64,000 nucleotides of DNA from Gryllotalpicola protaetiae (GCF_003627055.1 NZ_CP032624.1:3224001-3288000); one strand, 5' to 3'; positions 26,189 to 37,258 are shown, numbered from the stretch's first letter. The notes: generated from the sequence alone by a model not told the origin. Numbers and translations: made by a program.

Positions 26189-26194
26189 TAATGT
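26189..26194 (+). promoter_or_regulatory. -10 box, leaderless promoter of glgC
   Basis: TAATGT with 7 nt to the ATG at 26202; no Shine-Dalgarno. It occupies the expected -35 zone of the divergent glgA promoter. Confidence 0.5.
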
Positions 26195-26201
26195 CGGTTG
26201 C

Positions 26202-27446
26202 ATGAGGGCGGGTAGGAAGATCTTCGGTGTGGTTCTGGCCGGCGGCGAGGGCAAGCGCCTCATGCCGCTCACGGCGGACCGTGCGAAGCCCGCCGTTCCG
26301 TTCGGCGGCCAGTACCGCCTCATCGACTTCGCCCTGTCGAACCTCGTCAACTCCGACCTGCGGCAGCTCGTCGTGCTCACGCAGTACAAGTCGCACTCGC
26401 TCGACCGGCACATCTCGCAGACCTGGCGCCTGCCCCAGCTGCTCAACTCGTACGTGTCGTCGGTGCCGGCCCAGCAGCGCCTCGGCAAGCGCTGGTTCTC
26501 CGGCTCGGCCGATGCGATCCTGCAGAACCTCAACCTGCTGCGCGACGCCAAGCCCGACATCGTCGTCGTGGTCGGCGCCGACCACGTCTACCGCATGGAC
26601 TTCGCCCAGATGATCGAGGCGCACATCGCGTCGGGGGCTCGGGCCACGGTCGCGGCGATCCGCCAGCCGATCGCGCTCGCGAATCAGTTCGGGGTCATCG
26701 AGGTCGACGCGAAGCAGCCGGACAAGATCGGCGCGTTCCGTGAGAAGCCGTCCGACCCGATCGGCCTGCCCGACTCGCCTCACGAGGTGTTCGCTTCGAT
26801 GGGCAACTACGTCTTCGACGTCGACGCGCTCGTCGAGGCGGTCGAGAGCGACGCGGAGCGGCCTGAGTCGAACCACGACATGGGCGGCGACATCGTGCCG
26901 TATTTCGTCGAACGCGGCGAGGCCGGCGTCTACGACTTCAAAGACAACGACGTGCCGGGGTCGACCGAGCGCGACCGCGCTTACTGGCGCGATGTGGGAA
27001 CCATCGAGTCGTTCTTCGAGGCCCACCAGGACCTGATCTCGGCGCTGCCGATCTTCAACCTCTACAACCGCGAGTGGCCGATCTACTCGCAGGAGCTCAA
27101 CTCGCCCCCCGCCAAGGTCGTGCGCGACGCCCGCGGCTCGATCGGGGCGACGATCGACTCGATCGTGTCCCTCGGCTCGGTCATCTCCGGCGCGCACGTC
27201 GAGCGCAGCGTGCTCGGCCCGTGGACCCTGATCGACTCGGGCGCGAACATCACGGACACCGTCGCGTTCGACCGCGTCACGATCGGCCCGGACGCGCACG
27301 TGCGCCGCGCCATCCTCGACAAGGACGTCGTCATCGAGCAAGGCGCAGAGGTCGGCATCGACTTGGCGCGCGACCGGGCGCGCGGGTTCACCGTCACCGA
27401 GTCCGGCCTGGTCGTGGTCGGAAAGGGAGTTCGCGTCCTTCCATGA
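26202..27446 (+). CDS. glgC: Glucose-1-phosphate adenylyltransferase (GlgC)
   Basis: GlgC makes ADP-glucose from ATP and glucose-1-phosphate, the committed step of bacterial glycogen synthesis. The 414-residue protein has the nucleotidyltransferase signature [26 protein letters not shown] near residues 11-36 (quoted only as start and key residues G14-G15, R19, K25). [13 protein letters not shown] near 120 holds the catalytic Asp, and FREKPSDP near 180 the sugar-phosphate Lys. A left-handed beta-helix with hexapeptide-like repeats fills the last 110 residues. The length is normal. The serB ATG overlaps its TGA. It is allosterically controlled in most species. Confidence 0.95.
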   Translation: MRAGRKIFGVVLAGGEGKRLMPLTADRAKPAVPFGGQYRLIDFALSNLVNSDLRQLVVLTQYKSHSLDRHISQTWRLPQLLNSYVSSVPAQQRLGKRWFSGSADAILQNLNLLRDAKPDIVVVVGADHVYRMDFAQMIEAHIASGARATVAAIRQPIALANQFGVIEVDAKQPDKIGAFREKPSDPIGLPDSPHEVFASMGNYVFDVDALVEAVESDAERPESNHDMGGDIVPYFVERGEAGVYDFKDNDVPGSTERDRAYWRDVGTIESFFEAHQDLISALPIFNLYNREWPIYSQELNSPPAKVVRDARGSIGATIDSIVSLGSVISGAHVERSVLGPWTLIDSGANITDTVAFDRVTIGPDAHVRRAILDKDVVIEQGAEVGIDLARDRARGFTVTESGLVVVGKGVRVLP

Positions 27447-28105
27447 GCCTGCCTCTTGAGCAGACGGGCGCGGCCTTCCTCGTCGTCCTCGACGCCGACT
27501 CGACGCTGCTGCACGATGAGGTCATCGAGCTCATCGCCGATCACGCAGGCACGACCGCTCTGGTCGCCGACATCACGACGCGCGCGATGCTGGGCGAGCT
27601 CGATTTCGCCGAGTCGCTGCGCGAGCGGGTCGCGACCCTTGCGGGGCTTTCGACGGATGCCTTCGCCGAGGTGCGCTCACGGCTGACCGTCACCACCGGG
27701 GTGCGCGAGCTGATCGACGGCGTGCACGCCGCAGGCGGCAAGGTCGGCGTCGTCTCCGGCGGGTTCCATGAGGTGCTCGACCCGCTCGGCGCAGAGCTCG
27801 GGCTCGACTTCTGGCGGGCGAACCGCTTCGAGGTCGACGGCGGCCGGCTGACGGGCCGCGTCGACGGCGAGATCGTCGACGCGCTCGGCAAGGCAGAGGC
27901 TCTCAGGGAGTGGGCGGATGCCTCAGGCATCCGCGAATCGCGCACCGTCGCCGTCGGCGACGGCGCCAACGATCTCGAGATGATGGCGGTCGCCGGGCTC
28001 GCGGTCGCGTTCAACGCGAAGCCGCGGGTGCGCGCCACGGCCGACGTGATCGTCGACGTGCAGGACCTGTCGCAGCTGCTCCCGCTGCTGGGCCTGCGGG
28101 GCTAA
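27443..28105 (+). CDS. serB: Phosphoserine phosphatase (SerB)
   Basis: A 220-residue HAD phosphatase that hydrolyses phosphoserine in the last step of serine synthesis. Motif I is D17-A-D19-S-T (usually DMDST), motif II is VSGGF near residue 110, and motif III/IV is [11 protein letters not shown] near 171. The substrate-specificity region REVA-like is present as [10 protein letters not shown]. No ACT domain precedes it, unlike some SerB proteins. It is coupled to glgC by an ATGA overlap, an unusual partner. Its TAA overlaps the stop of the convergent fabG. Confidence 0.88.
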   Translation: MSLPLEQTGAAFLVVLDADSTLLHDEVIELIADHAGTTALVADITTRAMLGELDFAESLRERVATLAGLSTDAFAEVRSRLTVTTGVRELIDGVHAAGGKVGVVSGGFHEVLDPLGAELGLDFWRANRFEVDGGRLTGRVDGEIVDALGKAEALREWADASGIRESRTVAVGDGANDLEMMAVAGLAVAFNAKPRVRATADVIVDVQDLSQLLPLLGLRG

Positions 28106-28821
28106 TGCCCCATTCCCAACCCGCCGTCGACGGGGATGACAGCGCCTGAGATGTAGCCGGCGTCGTCGCTCGCGACCCACGCGACCGCCTTCGCCACCTC
28201 GGCCGCCGTGCCATATCGACCCGCGGGGATCGCCTTCTTGTAGGCGGCCGTCTGCTCTTCGGGCAGCTCGGCGGTCATGTCGGTCTCGATGAAGCCGGGG
28301 GCGACGACGTTCGCCGTGATGCCGCGGCTGCCGAGCTCGCGCGTGATCGAGCGTGCCATGCCGACGAGGCCGGCCTTCGACGCCGAGTAGTTCGTCTGAC
28401 CCGGGTTGCCGTAGAGGCCGGAGACCGACGAGATGAACACGATGCGGCCGAACTTCGCCTTGAGGAATCCCTTGAGCGCGCGCTTCACGACGCGGAACGA
28501 GCCGCCGAGGTTGGTGTCGACGACGGCGTCGAAGTCCTCCTCGCTCATGCGCAGCATGAGGGTGTCGCGGGTGATGCCGGCGTTGGCCACCACGACCTCG
28601 ACGGGGCCGAGTGCCGCCTCGACCTCGCTGAACGCGGCGTCGACGGCCGCGGCATCCGTCACATCTGCGCGCACCGTGAGCGTGCCCTCCGGGCCCTCCC
28701 CCGAGCGCGCCGTGACGGCGACGCGATGGCCCTTGGCCACGAACTCCTGGGCGATGGCGAAGCCGATTCCGCGGTTTCCGCCGGTGACCAGCACGGTGCG
28801 GGGGGTGGTGATGTGAGGCAT
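28102..28821 (-). CDS. fabG: 3-oxoacyl-ACP reductase (FabG, SDR family)
   Basis: A 239-residue short-chain dehydrogenase. The cofactor motif is VTGGNRGIGFAIA near residue 12. ANAGITRDTLMLRM near 80 is a FabG hallmark, and the catalytic Ser-Tyr-Lys appear in FISSVSGLYGNPGQTNYSASKAG near 130-155. The protein ends in DGGLGMGH, typical of actinobacterial FabG1, which reduces 3-ketoacyl-ACP with NADPH in fatty acid synthesis. The ATG at 28821 follows a TACGAT box by 6 nt, so it is probably leaderless; the longer frame upstream is not coding. Confidence 0.92.
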   Translation of the reverse strand: MPHITTPRTVLVTGGNRGIGFAIAQEFVAKGHRVAVTARSGEGPEGTLTVRADVTDAAAVDAAFSEVEAALGPVEVVVANAGITRDTLMLRMSEEDFDAVVDTNLGGSFRVVKRALKGFLKAKFGRIVFISSVSGLYGNPGQTNYSASKAGLVGMARSITRELGSRGITANVVAPGFIETDMTAELPEEQTAAYKKAIPAGRYGTAAEVAKAVAWVASDDAGYISGAVIPVDGGLGMGH

Positions 28822-28827
28822 ACGGGA

Positions 28828-28833
28828 ATCGTA
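28828..28833 (-). promoter_or_regulatory. -10 box, leaderless promoter of fabG
   Basis: TACGAT on the minus strand with 6 nt to the fabG ATG. Confidence 0.5.
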
Positions 28834-28866
28834 TTGGCAGGCGAGACGTAGGCTTGACCGAAGCCC

Positions 28867-29139
28867 ATGAAAGCCACCGCGCATACCATCACCTCCCTGC
28901 CGCCGTCGCCCGACGCAGAGCGCCGCAAGCGCATGATCGAGTACTCGATCATGATGGGCGTCCGCGTGCTGTGCGTGCTCGCCTGCATCTGGGTGCGGGG
29001 CTGGTGGCTGCTCATTCCGGCGGTCGGTGCGATCTTCTTGCCGTATTTCGCCGTCGTCGTCGCGAACGCCGTGCAGGTGGGCGACGGCGGCCAGGTCGAG
29101 CGGCCCGGCGCGCTCGTGCGGCACGACGACCGGCGATGA
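28867..29139 (+). CDS. DUF3099 family membrane protein
   Basis: A 90-residue protein with two predicted membrane helices (about residues 30-45 and 48-66). ITSLPPSPDAERRKRMIEYS at residues 8-27 and WWLLIPAVGAIFLPYFAVVV at 47-66 are the conserved DUF3099 blocks of Actinobacteria. The family has no established function. It is divergent from fabG, and its TGA overlaps the ATG of the next small gene. Confidence 0.85.
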   Translation: MKATAHTITSLPPSPDAERRKRMIEYSIMMGVRVLCVLACIWVRGWWLLIPAVGAIFLPYFAVVVANAVQVGDGGQVERPGALVRHDDRR

Positions 29140-29375
29140 GCCTGTTCGGCGAGCCCGGCGCGCGCGAGTGCTCGCGGTCCGGGTGCCGTGAGGCCGCGGT
29201 CTGGCGCATCGACTGGCGGAATCCCCAGATCCATACGGGCGATCGCGGCAAGACCTGGCTCGCGTGCGACGAGCATCGCGAGTTCTTGAACGGATTCTTG
29301 AGCTCGCGCGGCTTCCCGGTGTCGGTCAGTCCGTTGAGTCAGGAGCCTGAGGCGCCTGCTCACTCGGCTGGATGA
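29136..29375 (+). CDS. Small conserved Cys-rich protein, function unknown
   Basis: A 79-residue protein coupled to the DUF3099 gene by an ATGA overlap. Cysteines and His are arranged as C12, C17, C44 and H47 (ECSRSGC then ACDEH), a likely zinc-binding site. WRIDWRNPQIH in the middle and FLSSRGFPVSV near the C-terminus look conserved by composition. I recall the same DUF3099 partner in other Micrococcales but know no function. The last 50 bp overlap the 3' end of the convergent SURF1 gene. Confidence 0.7.
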   Translation: MSLFGEPGARECSRSGCREAAVWRIDWRNPQIHTGDRGKTWLACDEHREFLNGFLSSRGFPVSVSPLSQEPEAPAHSAG

Positions 29376-30477
29376 CGATCACGTCGGGGCCGCTGCGCCT
29401 GGCAGGGCGCTCATTCGACTCGGGCGCGCTCGCATCGATCGACGCGCGCGGGCGTGGCCCTGGCGGCGCGATGGCGACCTTCCCCTCGATCCCCCAGCGG
29501 GAGAGGGGGATGAAGCCGTCGAGCAGCTCGTCTTCCACCTCGGCGTCGGTGAACTTCTTCTTCGCCGCCCGCTGACGCCGCTTGCGGGCGCGCTCGCGCT
29601 CTTCGGGGTGGTCGGCGTTGATGCGCCGGAACTCGGTGCGCATGCCATACCAGAGGCCCGCGAAGCCGATCATCGCGATCAGCACCCACTGCACCATGTA
29701 GGACCAGTGGATGACGGTGCCGACGGTGGGCGCACCGCTGATCACCGTCGTGAGCGCGGTCGCCGAGGCCGGCGTCTGCGTGTCGAGGAGGCCGTAGGCG
29801 CCGGTGTAGACCGCGCCGTCGCCGAGACGCTGTTTGATCTGGGCGAGGTCGATCGACTCGATCTGGTTCTTGATCGCCGGGGTCGAACCCTTGGTGGACT
29901 CCCCCGGCTCGATGCGCGCGACAAGCGACACCGTGCCGGCCGGAGGCTTCGGCTCGGCCTTCGGCCGCTGCGGGTCGGAGCCCGCGTCGATGCAGCCGCG
30001 GTCGACGATGAAGATCCTGCCGCTGTCGAGTCTGAGCGGGGTCAGCACCTCGAAGCCGGTGTCATCGCCGCACGGCCGGGTGCGCACGAACAGCTGGTCG
30101 CTCGCGAGGTACTCCCCCGTCACCGTGACCGGCTTCCAGATGTCGTGGGCGTCATAGGAGTCGAGGGTCGGCAGCACGCTGTCGAGCGTGACGGGAGTCG
30201 CATCGAAGTTGGCCGCGACCCGGGTGTTGTAACGGGTGGCCTGCTGGCCGCGGTCGTACTGCCAGTGCGACAGGAAGCCGCAGATCGCCGCGAACACGAC
30301 GGCGGCCACGATGTACAGAATCCACCGCCGCGTACGGGTGAACTCCCACCCGACCATGCCCTCGGTGGTCGTGTCGTAGACCGCCGCGGTCTTGCGCTCG
30401 AGTGCGCCGGGGCGTCGCCTCTCCACGGCGCCGCTCTGGCGGCGCTGCAGGGAGCCCTGAGGGCGACGATCGGACAC
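29326..30477 (-). CDS. SURF1-family cytochrome oxidase assembly protein
   Basis: SURF1 helps insert heme a and assemble cytochrome c oxidase. The 383-residue protein has an N-terminal transmembrane helix (about 49-66) with the family opening FLSHWQYDRGQQ and a central extracytoplasmic domain (about 70-260). That domain carries VTVTGEY and IFIVDRG, and a second helix follows (about 270-288). A charged tail of about 95 residues then follows and is longer than in typical SURF1. A 45-residue basic N-terminus also precedes helix 1; the ATG for MVGWEF is an alternative start. The placement downstream of ctaB and ctaA fits heme-copper oxidase biogenesis. Confidence 0.88.
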   Translation of the reverse strand: MSDRRPQGSLQRRQSGAVERRRPGALERKTAAVYDTTTEGMVGWEFTRTRRWILYIVAAVVFAAICGFLSHWQYDRGQQATRYNTRVAANFDATPVTLDSVLPTLDSYDAHDIWKPVTVTGEYLASDQLFVRTRPCGDDTGFEVLTPLRLDSGRIFIVDRGCIDAGSDPQRPKAEPKPPAGTVSLVARIEPGESTKGSTPAIKNQIESIDLAQIKQRLGDGAVYTGAYGLLDTQTPASATALTTVISGAPTVGTVIHWSYMVQWVLIAMIGFAGLWYGMRTEFRRINADHPEERERARKRRQRAAKKKFTDAEVEDELLDGFIPLSRWGIEGKVAIAPPGPRPRASIDASAPESNERPARRSGPDVIVIQPSEQAPQAPDSTD

Positions 30478-30512
30478 TGCGTAGATCTTCTCGCGAGTTG
30501 CTTGGCGGTTCC

Positions 30513-32111
30513 TTACGCCAGCTCGACGAGCTCCACGTAGTCGGGGGTCCAGAGGTCCTCGGTGCCCTCCGGCATGATCAGCACGCGCTCGGGATTCAGC
30601 GCCTCAATGGCACCCGGGTCGTGCGAGACCAGAACGACGGCGCCCGAGTAGTGCGCGAGCGCGTCGAGGATTTCCTCACGCGATGCGGGGTCGAGGTTGT
30701 TCGTCGGCTCGTCGAGCAGCAGCAGGTTCGCCGACGACACGACGAGCATCGCGAGCGCGAGACGCGTCTTCTCGCCGCCCGACAGCACGCCGGCCGGCTT
30801 GTGAACGTCGTCGCCGGAGAACAGGAACGAGCCGAGCACCTTGCGGGCCTCGGTCTCGGTGAGGTGCGACGACACCGACACCATGTTCTGCAGCACCGAG
30901 CGGGCGACATCGAGCGTCTCGTGCTCCTGTGCGTAGTACCCGATCTTCAGTCCGTGGCCCGGCTCGAGCTCGCCCGTGTCGGGCGCGTCGACGCCCGCCA
31001 GGATGCGCAACAGTGTCGTCTTCCCCGCCCCGTTGAGGCCGAGGATCACGACCTTCGACCCGCGGTCGATCGCGAGATCGACGGCGGTGAAGATCTCGAG
31101 CGACCCGTAGGACTTGGAGAGATCGGATGCCTTGAGCGGCGTGCGCCCGACCGGTGAAGGCTCCGGGAAGCGGAGCTTCGCGACCCGCTCGACCTGGCGC
31201 ACCTCGTCGAGGCCGGAGAGCAGCTTCTCGGCACGCGCCATCATCTGGTGCGCGGCGGCGGCCTTGGTCGCCTTCGCGCCGAACTTCGCGGCCTGCAGCT
31301 GCAGCGCGGACGCCTTCTTCTCGGCGCCTGCGCGCTCCTTCTTGCGACGCTCCTCGTCGGAGGCGCGCTGGGCGAGGTACTTCTTCCAGCCCATGTTGTA
31401 GATGTCGATGACGGCGCGGTTCGCGTCGAGGTAGAAGACCTTGTTGACGGCCTCCTCGACGAGGACGACGTCGTGCGAGATCACGATGAAGCCGCCCTGG
31501 TAGTTCTTGAGGAACTCCCGCAGCCACACGACGGAGTCGGCGTCGAGGTGGTTGGTCGGCTCGTCGAGGATCATCGTCTCGGCGTCGGAGAACAGGATGC
31601 GCGCGAGCTCGATGCGGCGCCGCTGACCGCCCGAGAGCGTCTTCAGCGGCTGGTCGAGGATGCGGTCGGGCAGGTTGAGATTGCTCGCGATCGAGGCGGC
31701 CTCGGCCTCGGCCGCGTAGCCGCCGAGCGCCTCGAAGCGCTCCTGAAGGGTGGCGTAGCGGCGCATCGCCTTGTCGGCGACCGCGGGGTCGGCATCCGAC
31801 ATCTTGAAGGTCTGCTCGTGGATCTGCAGATTCAGCGTGCCGAGACCTCGCGCGTCGAGGATGCGGGTGCGCGCGAGCATCTCGGGGTCGCCGGTGCGCG
31901 GGTCCTGCGGCAGGTAGCCGAGTTCGCCCGAGCGCGTCACGGTGCCGTCGGCGGGCGCGAGATCGCCGGCGAGCACCTTGGTGAGGGTGGTCTTGCCGGC
32001 GCCGTTGCGGCCGACGAGGCCGATCTTGTCACCCTTCTGAACACGGAAATCGACGCCCGACATGAGAGTGCGGGCGCCGACCTGGATTTCGAGGTTCGAA
32101 ACCGCCAGCAT
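30513..32111 (-). CDS. ABC-F family ribosome-associated ATPase (housekeeping type)
   Basis: A 532-residue soluble protein with two ABC domains and no membrane helices. Domain 1 has Walker A GRNGAGKTTLTK near residue 34, signature LSGGQRRRIELARI and DEPTNHLDADS. A charged linker (about 240-310) is rich in Lys, Arg and Ala. Domain 2 has GLNGAGKTTLLR, LSGGEKTRLALAM and DEPTNNLD. ABC-F proteins bind the ribosomal E site and affect elongation or antibiotic tolerance. It follows the DUF59 gene by 19 nt in the suf unit, a context I associate with general translation-factor members rather than resistance factors. Confidence 0.9.
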   Translation of the reverse strand: MLAVSNLEIQVGARTLMSGVDFRVQKGDKIGLVGRNGAGKTTLTKVLAGDLAPADGTVTRSGELGYLPQDPRTGDPEMLARTRILDARGLGTLNLQIHEQTFKMSDADPAVADKAMRRYATLQERFEALGGYAAEAEAASIASNLNLPDRILDQPLKTLSGGQRRRIELARILFSDAETMILDEPTNHLDADSVVWLREFLKNYQGGFIVISHDVVLVEEAVNKVFYLDANRAVIDIYNMGWKKYLAQRASDEERRKKERAGAEKKASALQLQAAKFGAKATKAAAAHQMMARAEKLLSGLDEVRQVERVAKLRFPEPSPVGRTPLKASDLSKSYGSLEIFTAVDLAIDRGSKVVILGLNGAGKTTLLRILAGVDAPDTGELEPGHGLKIGYYAQEHETLDVARSVLQNMVSVSSHLTETEARKVLGSFLFSGDDVHKPAGVLSGGEKTRLALAMLVVSSANLLLLDEPTNNLDPASREEILDALAHYSGAVVLVSHDPGAIEALNPERVLIMPEGTEDLWTPDYVELVELA

Positions 32112-32130
32112 CAGATCGCCATGGTCCTGC

Positions 32131-32460
32131 CTAAATAGAAAAGCCGAGCGCGCGCATCATGTCGCGCCCGTCGTCGGTGATCCGCTCGGGGCCCCACGGC
32201 GGCATCCACACCCAGTTGATTCGGAACCGCTCGACGACGCCGTCCAACGCCTCACCGGTCTGCTCTTCGAGCACGTCGGTGAGCGGGCAGCCGGCGCTGG
32301 TCAGCGTCATGGAGATGATGAGCGCGTCGTGCTCGTCGTCCCACGCGAGATCGTAGATGAGTCCGAGGTCGACGACGTTGACGCCGAGCTCGGGGTCCAT
32401 CACGTCCTTGAGCGATTCGACGACCTGGTCGAACTTCTCCGGAGCGAGTGCGGTGGCCAT
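32131..32460 (-). CDS. MIP18/DUF59 metal-sulfur cluster assembly factor (SufT-like)
   Basis: A 109-residue protein of the DUF59 (MIP18/PaaD-like) family, which helps mature Fe-S proteins. Visible signatures are VMDPELGVNVVDLGLIYD near residues 20-37, LTSAGCPL near 54-61 with the reactive Cys, and WVWMPPWGPERITDDGR near 83-99. The length is typical. It begins 2 nt after the sufC stop, so it belongs to the suf operon. The name SufT is used for such genes, but I do not assign the symbol firmly. Confidence 0.9.
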   Translation of the reverse strand: MATALAPEKFDQVVESLKDVMDPELGVNVVDLGLIYDLAWDDEHDALIISMTLTSAGCPLTDVLEEQTGEALDGVVERFRINWVWMPPWGPERITDDGRDMMRALGFSI

Positions 32461-32462
32461 GA

Positions 32463-33226
<764 letters not shown>

Positions 33227-33227
<1 letters not shown>

Positions 33228-33556
33228 TACGAATTCACTTTCTTCAGGCTGGGGTCGATGAGGATGTCGCCGTCGGCGATCTCGACCTCGAAAACTGGGA
33301 CCGGCTCGTACGCCGGCAGGTTGAGCGGCTTGCCGCTGGTGAGCGAGAACTGTGAGCCGTGCGCCCAGCACTCGATGGTGTCGCCCTCGACGAAGCCCTC
33401 GGCCAGCGAGATGTCGCCGTGCGTGCAGGTGTCGCCGATCGCGTAGACCTTGTCCGTCGCGTCGCGCACGACGGCGATCGGGACGCCCTCGACGACGACG
33501 CGCTTGGCCTGGTTCACGACCAGGTCATCGAAGGCGCAGACCTTGACGGATGCCAC
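33227..33556 (-). CDS. Rieske [2Fe-2S] ferredoxin (non-heme oxygenase ferredoxin type)
   Basis: A 109-residue soluble Rieske protein. Cluster ligands are in CTHGD (Cys and His, near residue 45) and CWAHGSQF (Cys and His, near 64), the CxH...CxxH pattern. It resembles NirD/oxygenase ferredoxin components. Its place between sufD and sufC is usual in Actinobacteria; it may deliver electrons for cluster assembly, though this is inference. The GTG start shares bases with the sufD TAG, and the stop overlaps sufC. Confidence 0.92.
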
Positions 33557-34710
33557 TAGCGAGCACCCCCGGCCAGCTCCTGCTCGATCGCGGCGTTCAG
33601 TCGCTCCTCGAGCGAGGCGACGCCGATCTGCTGGATGATCTCGACCAGGAATCCGCGGACGACCAGACGCCTCGCCTCGTCCTCCGTGATGCCGCGCGAT
33701 TGCAGGTAGAAGAGCTGCTCGTCGTCGAAGCGGCCGGTCGCGCTCGCGTGGCCGGCCCCGGCGATGTCGCCGGTCTCGATCTCGAGGTTCGGCACCGAGT
33801 CGGCGCGCGTGCCCTCGGTGAGCACGAGGTTGCGATTCTGCTCGTACGAGTCGGTGCCCACCGCGTCCGGCCCGATCAGCACGTCGCCGATCCACACGGT
33901 GTGCGCGGCCTCGCCCTGCAGCGCGCCCTTGTAGGTCACGCGACTCTTCCCGTTGGCGGCCTCATGGAACACATAGACCTGGTGCTCGAGGTGCTGACCC
34001 GCGTCGGCGAAGTACACGCCGAGCAGCTCGGTGTCGGCGCCGGGGCCGGCGAGTCGGGCGGACGGGTTGAGGCGCACGATCTTCCCGCCGAGCGAGACGA
34101 CGACGTGCTTGAGCTTCGCGTCGCGGCCCACCTTCGCGAAGTGCGCGGCGACGTGCTTCGAGGCATCCGACCAGTCCTGCACGCTCACAAGCGTGAGGTT
34201 CGCGCCGTCGCCGACCACGATCTCGACGTTCTCGGTGAGCAACGCGTCGCCGCGGTTCTCGAGCACGAGCGTCGCGTGCGTGTTGGGGGCGACCGACACG
34301 ATCGTGTGCGCGCCGCGCGCGGCGGTGCCGAGGGATGCCCTGGTCAGCGTGGCCTCGAAGCTGGTCTCGCTCGACAGCTCGATCAGCAGCGCGCGCTCGA
34401 AGTGCGTCCAGGCGTTGGCGCTGGCACGGTCCTCCGGCAGGCCGGCCGAGCCGACCAGCTTGTGGTCGCGGCCGACCCATGATGTGCGGATGCCGCCCGT
34501 GTTGACGACCGTGAAGTCATAGGACGCGCCGTTCAGCGCGCCCTCGGTGAGCTCGGTGAGCTCACCGACCGGGGTGTACTTCCACTGCACCTCGCGGCCG
34601 GTGACGGCGTCGAAGTCGTTGACATCGACGGAGGTCGGGCGCTCTGAGCGGGTCTGCACCGGCGCGCTGGGCAGCGCCGGGACCTCGGTCTCGGTGTATG
34701 TCGTGCTCAC
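33556..34710 (-). CDS. sufD: Fe-S cluster assembly protein SufD
   Basis: A 384-residue SufBD-family beta-helix protein. The conserved C-terminal block is SVPNLEIETGDIAGAGHAS near 315-335, followed by DDEQLFYLQSRGITEDEARRLVVRGF. That block includes the GAGHASATG segment with the His at the SufBD interface. The N-terminal 40 residues (TETEVPALPSAPVQTRSERP) are probably flexible. It forms the SufBC2D scaffold with SufB and SufC and is involved in iron acquisition. The GTG start lies 2 nt after the sufB TAA; the much longer frame upstream is the sufB shadow. Confidence 0.94.
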   Translation of the reverse strand: MSTTYTETEVPALPSAPVQTRSERPTSVDVNDFDAVTGREVQWKYTPVGELTELTEGALNGASYDFTVVNTGGIRTSWVGRDHKLVGSAGLPEDRASANAWTHFERALLIELSSETSFEATLTRASLGTAARGAHTIVSVAPNTHATLVLENRGDALLTENVEIVVGDGANLTLVSVQDWSDASKHVAAHFAKVGRDAKLKHVVVSLGGKIVRLNPSARLAGPGADTELLGVYFADAGQHLEHQVYVFHEAANGKSRVTYKGALQGEAAHTVWIGDVLIGPDAVGTDSYEQNRNLVLTEGTRADSVPNLEIETGDIAGAGHASATGRFDDEQLFYLQSRGITEDEARRLVVRGFLVEIIQQIGVASLEERLNAAIEQELAGGAR

Positions 34711-34712
34711 GC

Positions 34713-36131
<1,419 letters not shown>

Positions 36132-36274
36132 GTTTTAACCTCGCTATCTGCCGCCCGTGACCGGTTATCAGACCGGCTCGCCGCCATGAGCGCGACGGTC
36201 ACGAGTCCGTTGCAGTCGGCGATTGTGCGGATGGCTTGGGGGCACGCGGTGGCGCACCCATGAACCTTGCAAGT

Positions 36275-37258
36275 CTATCGAACTGCTGCGCGCGCCTGCG
36301 CTGAATCAGCCGTGACTGCGCCGGGACCGCCAATGTGCACGGACGGGAACAGGCCGGGCTGCACGTCGAGGATGAGGCGGACGGCGCCGATCCAGACGAG
36401 GCCGGCCCCGACGACATGGAGGATCACCAGCACGGCCGGCAGCCCGGTCGTCGCCTGCACGACGCCGATGACCCCCTGCACGACGACGGCCGCGACGAAG
36501 AACCAAGCCCGTTCGCGCGCCACCTTCTCGCCCGGTGCGCGCAGGATCAGGACGAGCAGGATGCCTAAGGCCAGCGTCGCTCCTGCGAGCAGGCCGTGCA
36601 CCCAGGTGACGGCCAGCCAGTCGAAGCCCATGCGCTGCACGGGTGAGCCGTCCGGCGCCTGGCCCGAGTGCGGGCCGGAGCCCGTCGCGAGGGTGCCCGC
36701 GCAGATCAGCACGAAGGTCACGGCGAGGGTGAGCCAGCTGAGCGACTTGGCGACGGACCGCACCTCGCGTGGCCGGTCCGGCTGCTCGTGCACGCGGTGC
36801 CAGGTCAGCGCGATCGCGGTCAGCAGCGCCATCGCCATGATGAAGTGCAGCGCGACGACGTAGGGATTGAGCTTCGCGAGCACGCTCACTCCCCCGACGA
36901 CGGCGTTGGCGACGACGAGCCAGAACTGGCTCCACGCGAGCCGCGTGATGCTGCGCACCCGCGGCTTCTGCAGGCGCGCGGCGATGATCACGCACGCGAC
37001 CGAGATGACCAGCACGTCGGTCAGGGTGCGGTTCGCGAACTCGATGAAGCCGTGGATGCCGAGCTCGGGCGTCGCCGTCAGCGAGCCGGCCTCGCATTCC
37101 GGCCAGGTGGGGCAGCCGAGGCCGGAGCCCGTGACGCGGACGATGCCGCCGCCGAGCACGATGAGCACGCCCATGACGAGGGCGAAGGTGGTCGCCCAGC
37201 GCAGCACGCGCGGGCTCAGGGTCCAGCGGTCAGCTGCCCAGCCGAGAGGAGTGCGCAT
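36275..37258 (-). CDS. ctaA: Heme A synthase CtaA
   Basis: CtaA oxidises heme O to heme A for cytochrome aa3 oxidase in the membrane. The 327-residue protein has eight hydrophobic helices in two four-helix halves. The first loop GSGLGCPTWPEC carries the paired cysteines (near residues 48 and 54) typical of the Bacillus/actinobacterial type, with EFANR following near 75. His residues in LHFIMAMAL and VTWVHGLLAG are candidate heme ligands. Its ATG shares one base with the ctaB stop (TGATG). The longer frame upstream lies over ctaB and is not coding. Confidence 0.93.
   Translation of the reverse strand: MRTPLGWAADRWTLSPRVLRWATTFALVMGVLIVLGGGIVRVTGSGLGCPTWPECEAGSLTATPELGIHGFIEFANRTLTDVLVISVACVIIAARLQKPRVRSITRLAWSQFWLVVANAVVGGVSVLAKLNPYVVALHFIMAMALLTAIALTWHRVHEQPDRPREVRSVAKSLSWLTLAVTFVLICAGTLATGSGPHSGQAPDGSPVQRMGFDWLAVTWVHGLLAGATLALGILLVLILRAPGEKVARERAWFFVAAVVVQGVIGVVQATTGLPAVLVILHVVGAGLVWIGAVRLILDVQPGLFPSVHIGGPGAVTADSAQARAAVR

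Noticed and set aside
36132-36274. A SufR-type regulator gene upstream of sufB
   Set aside because: The 143-nt gap is too short and contains no convincing coding frame.
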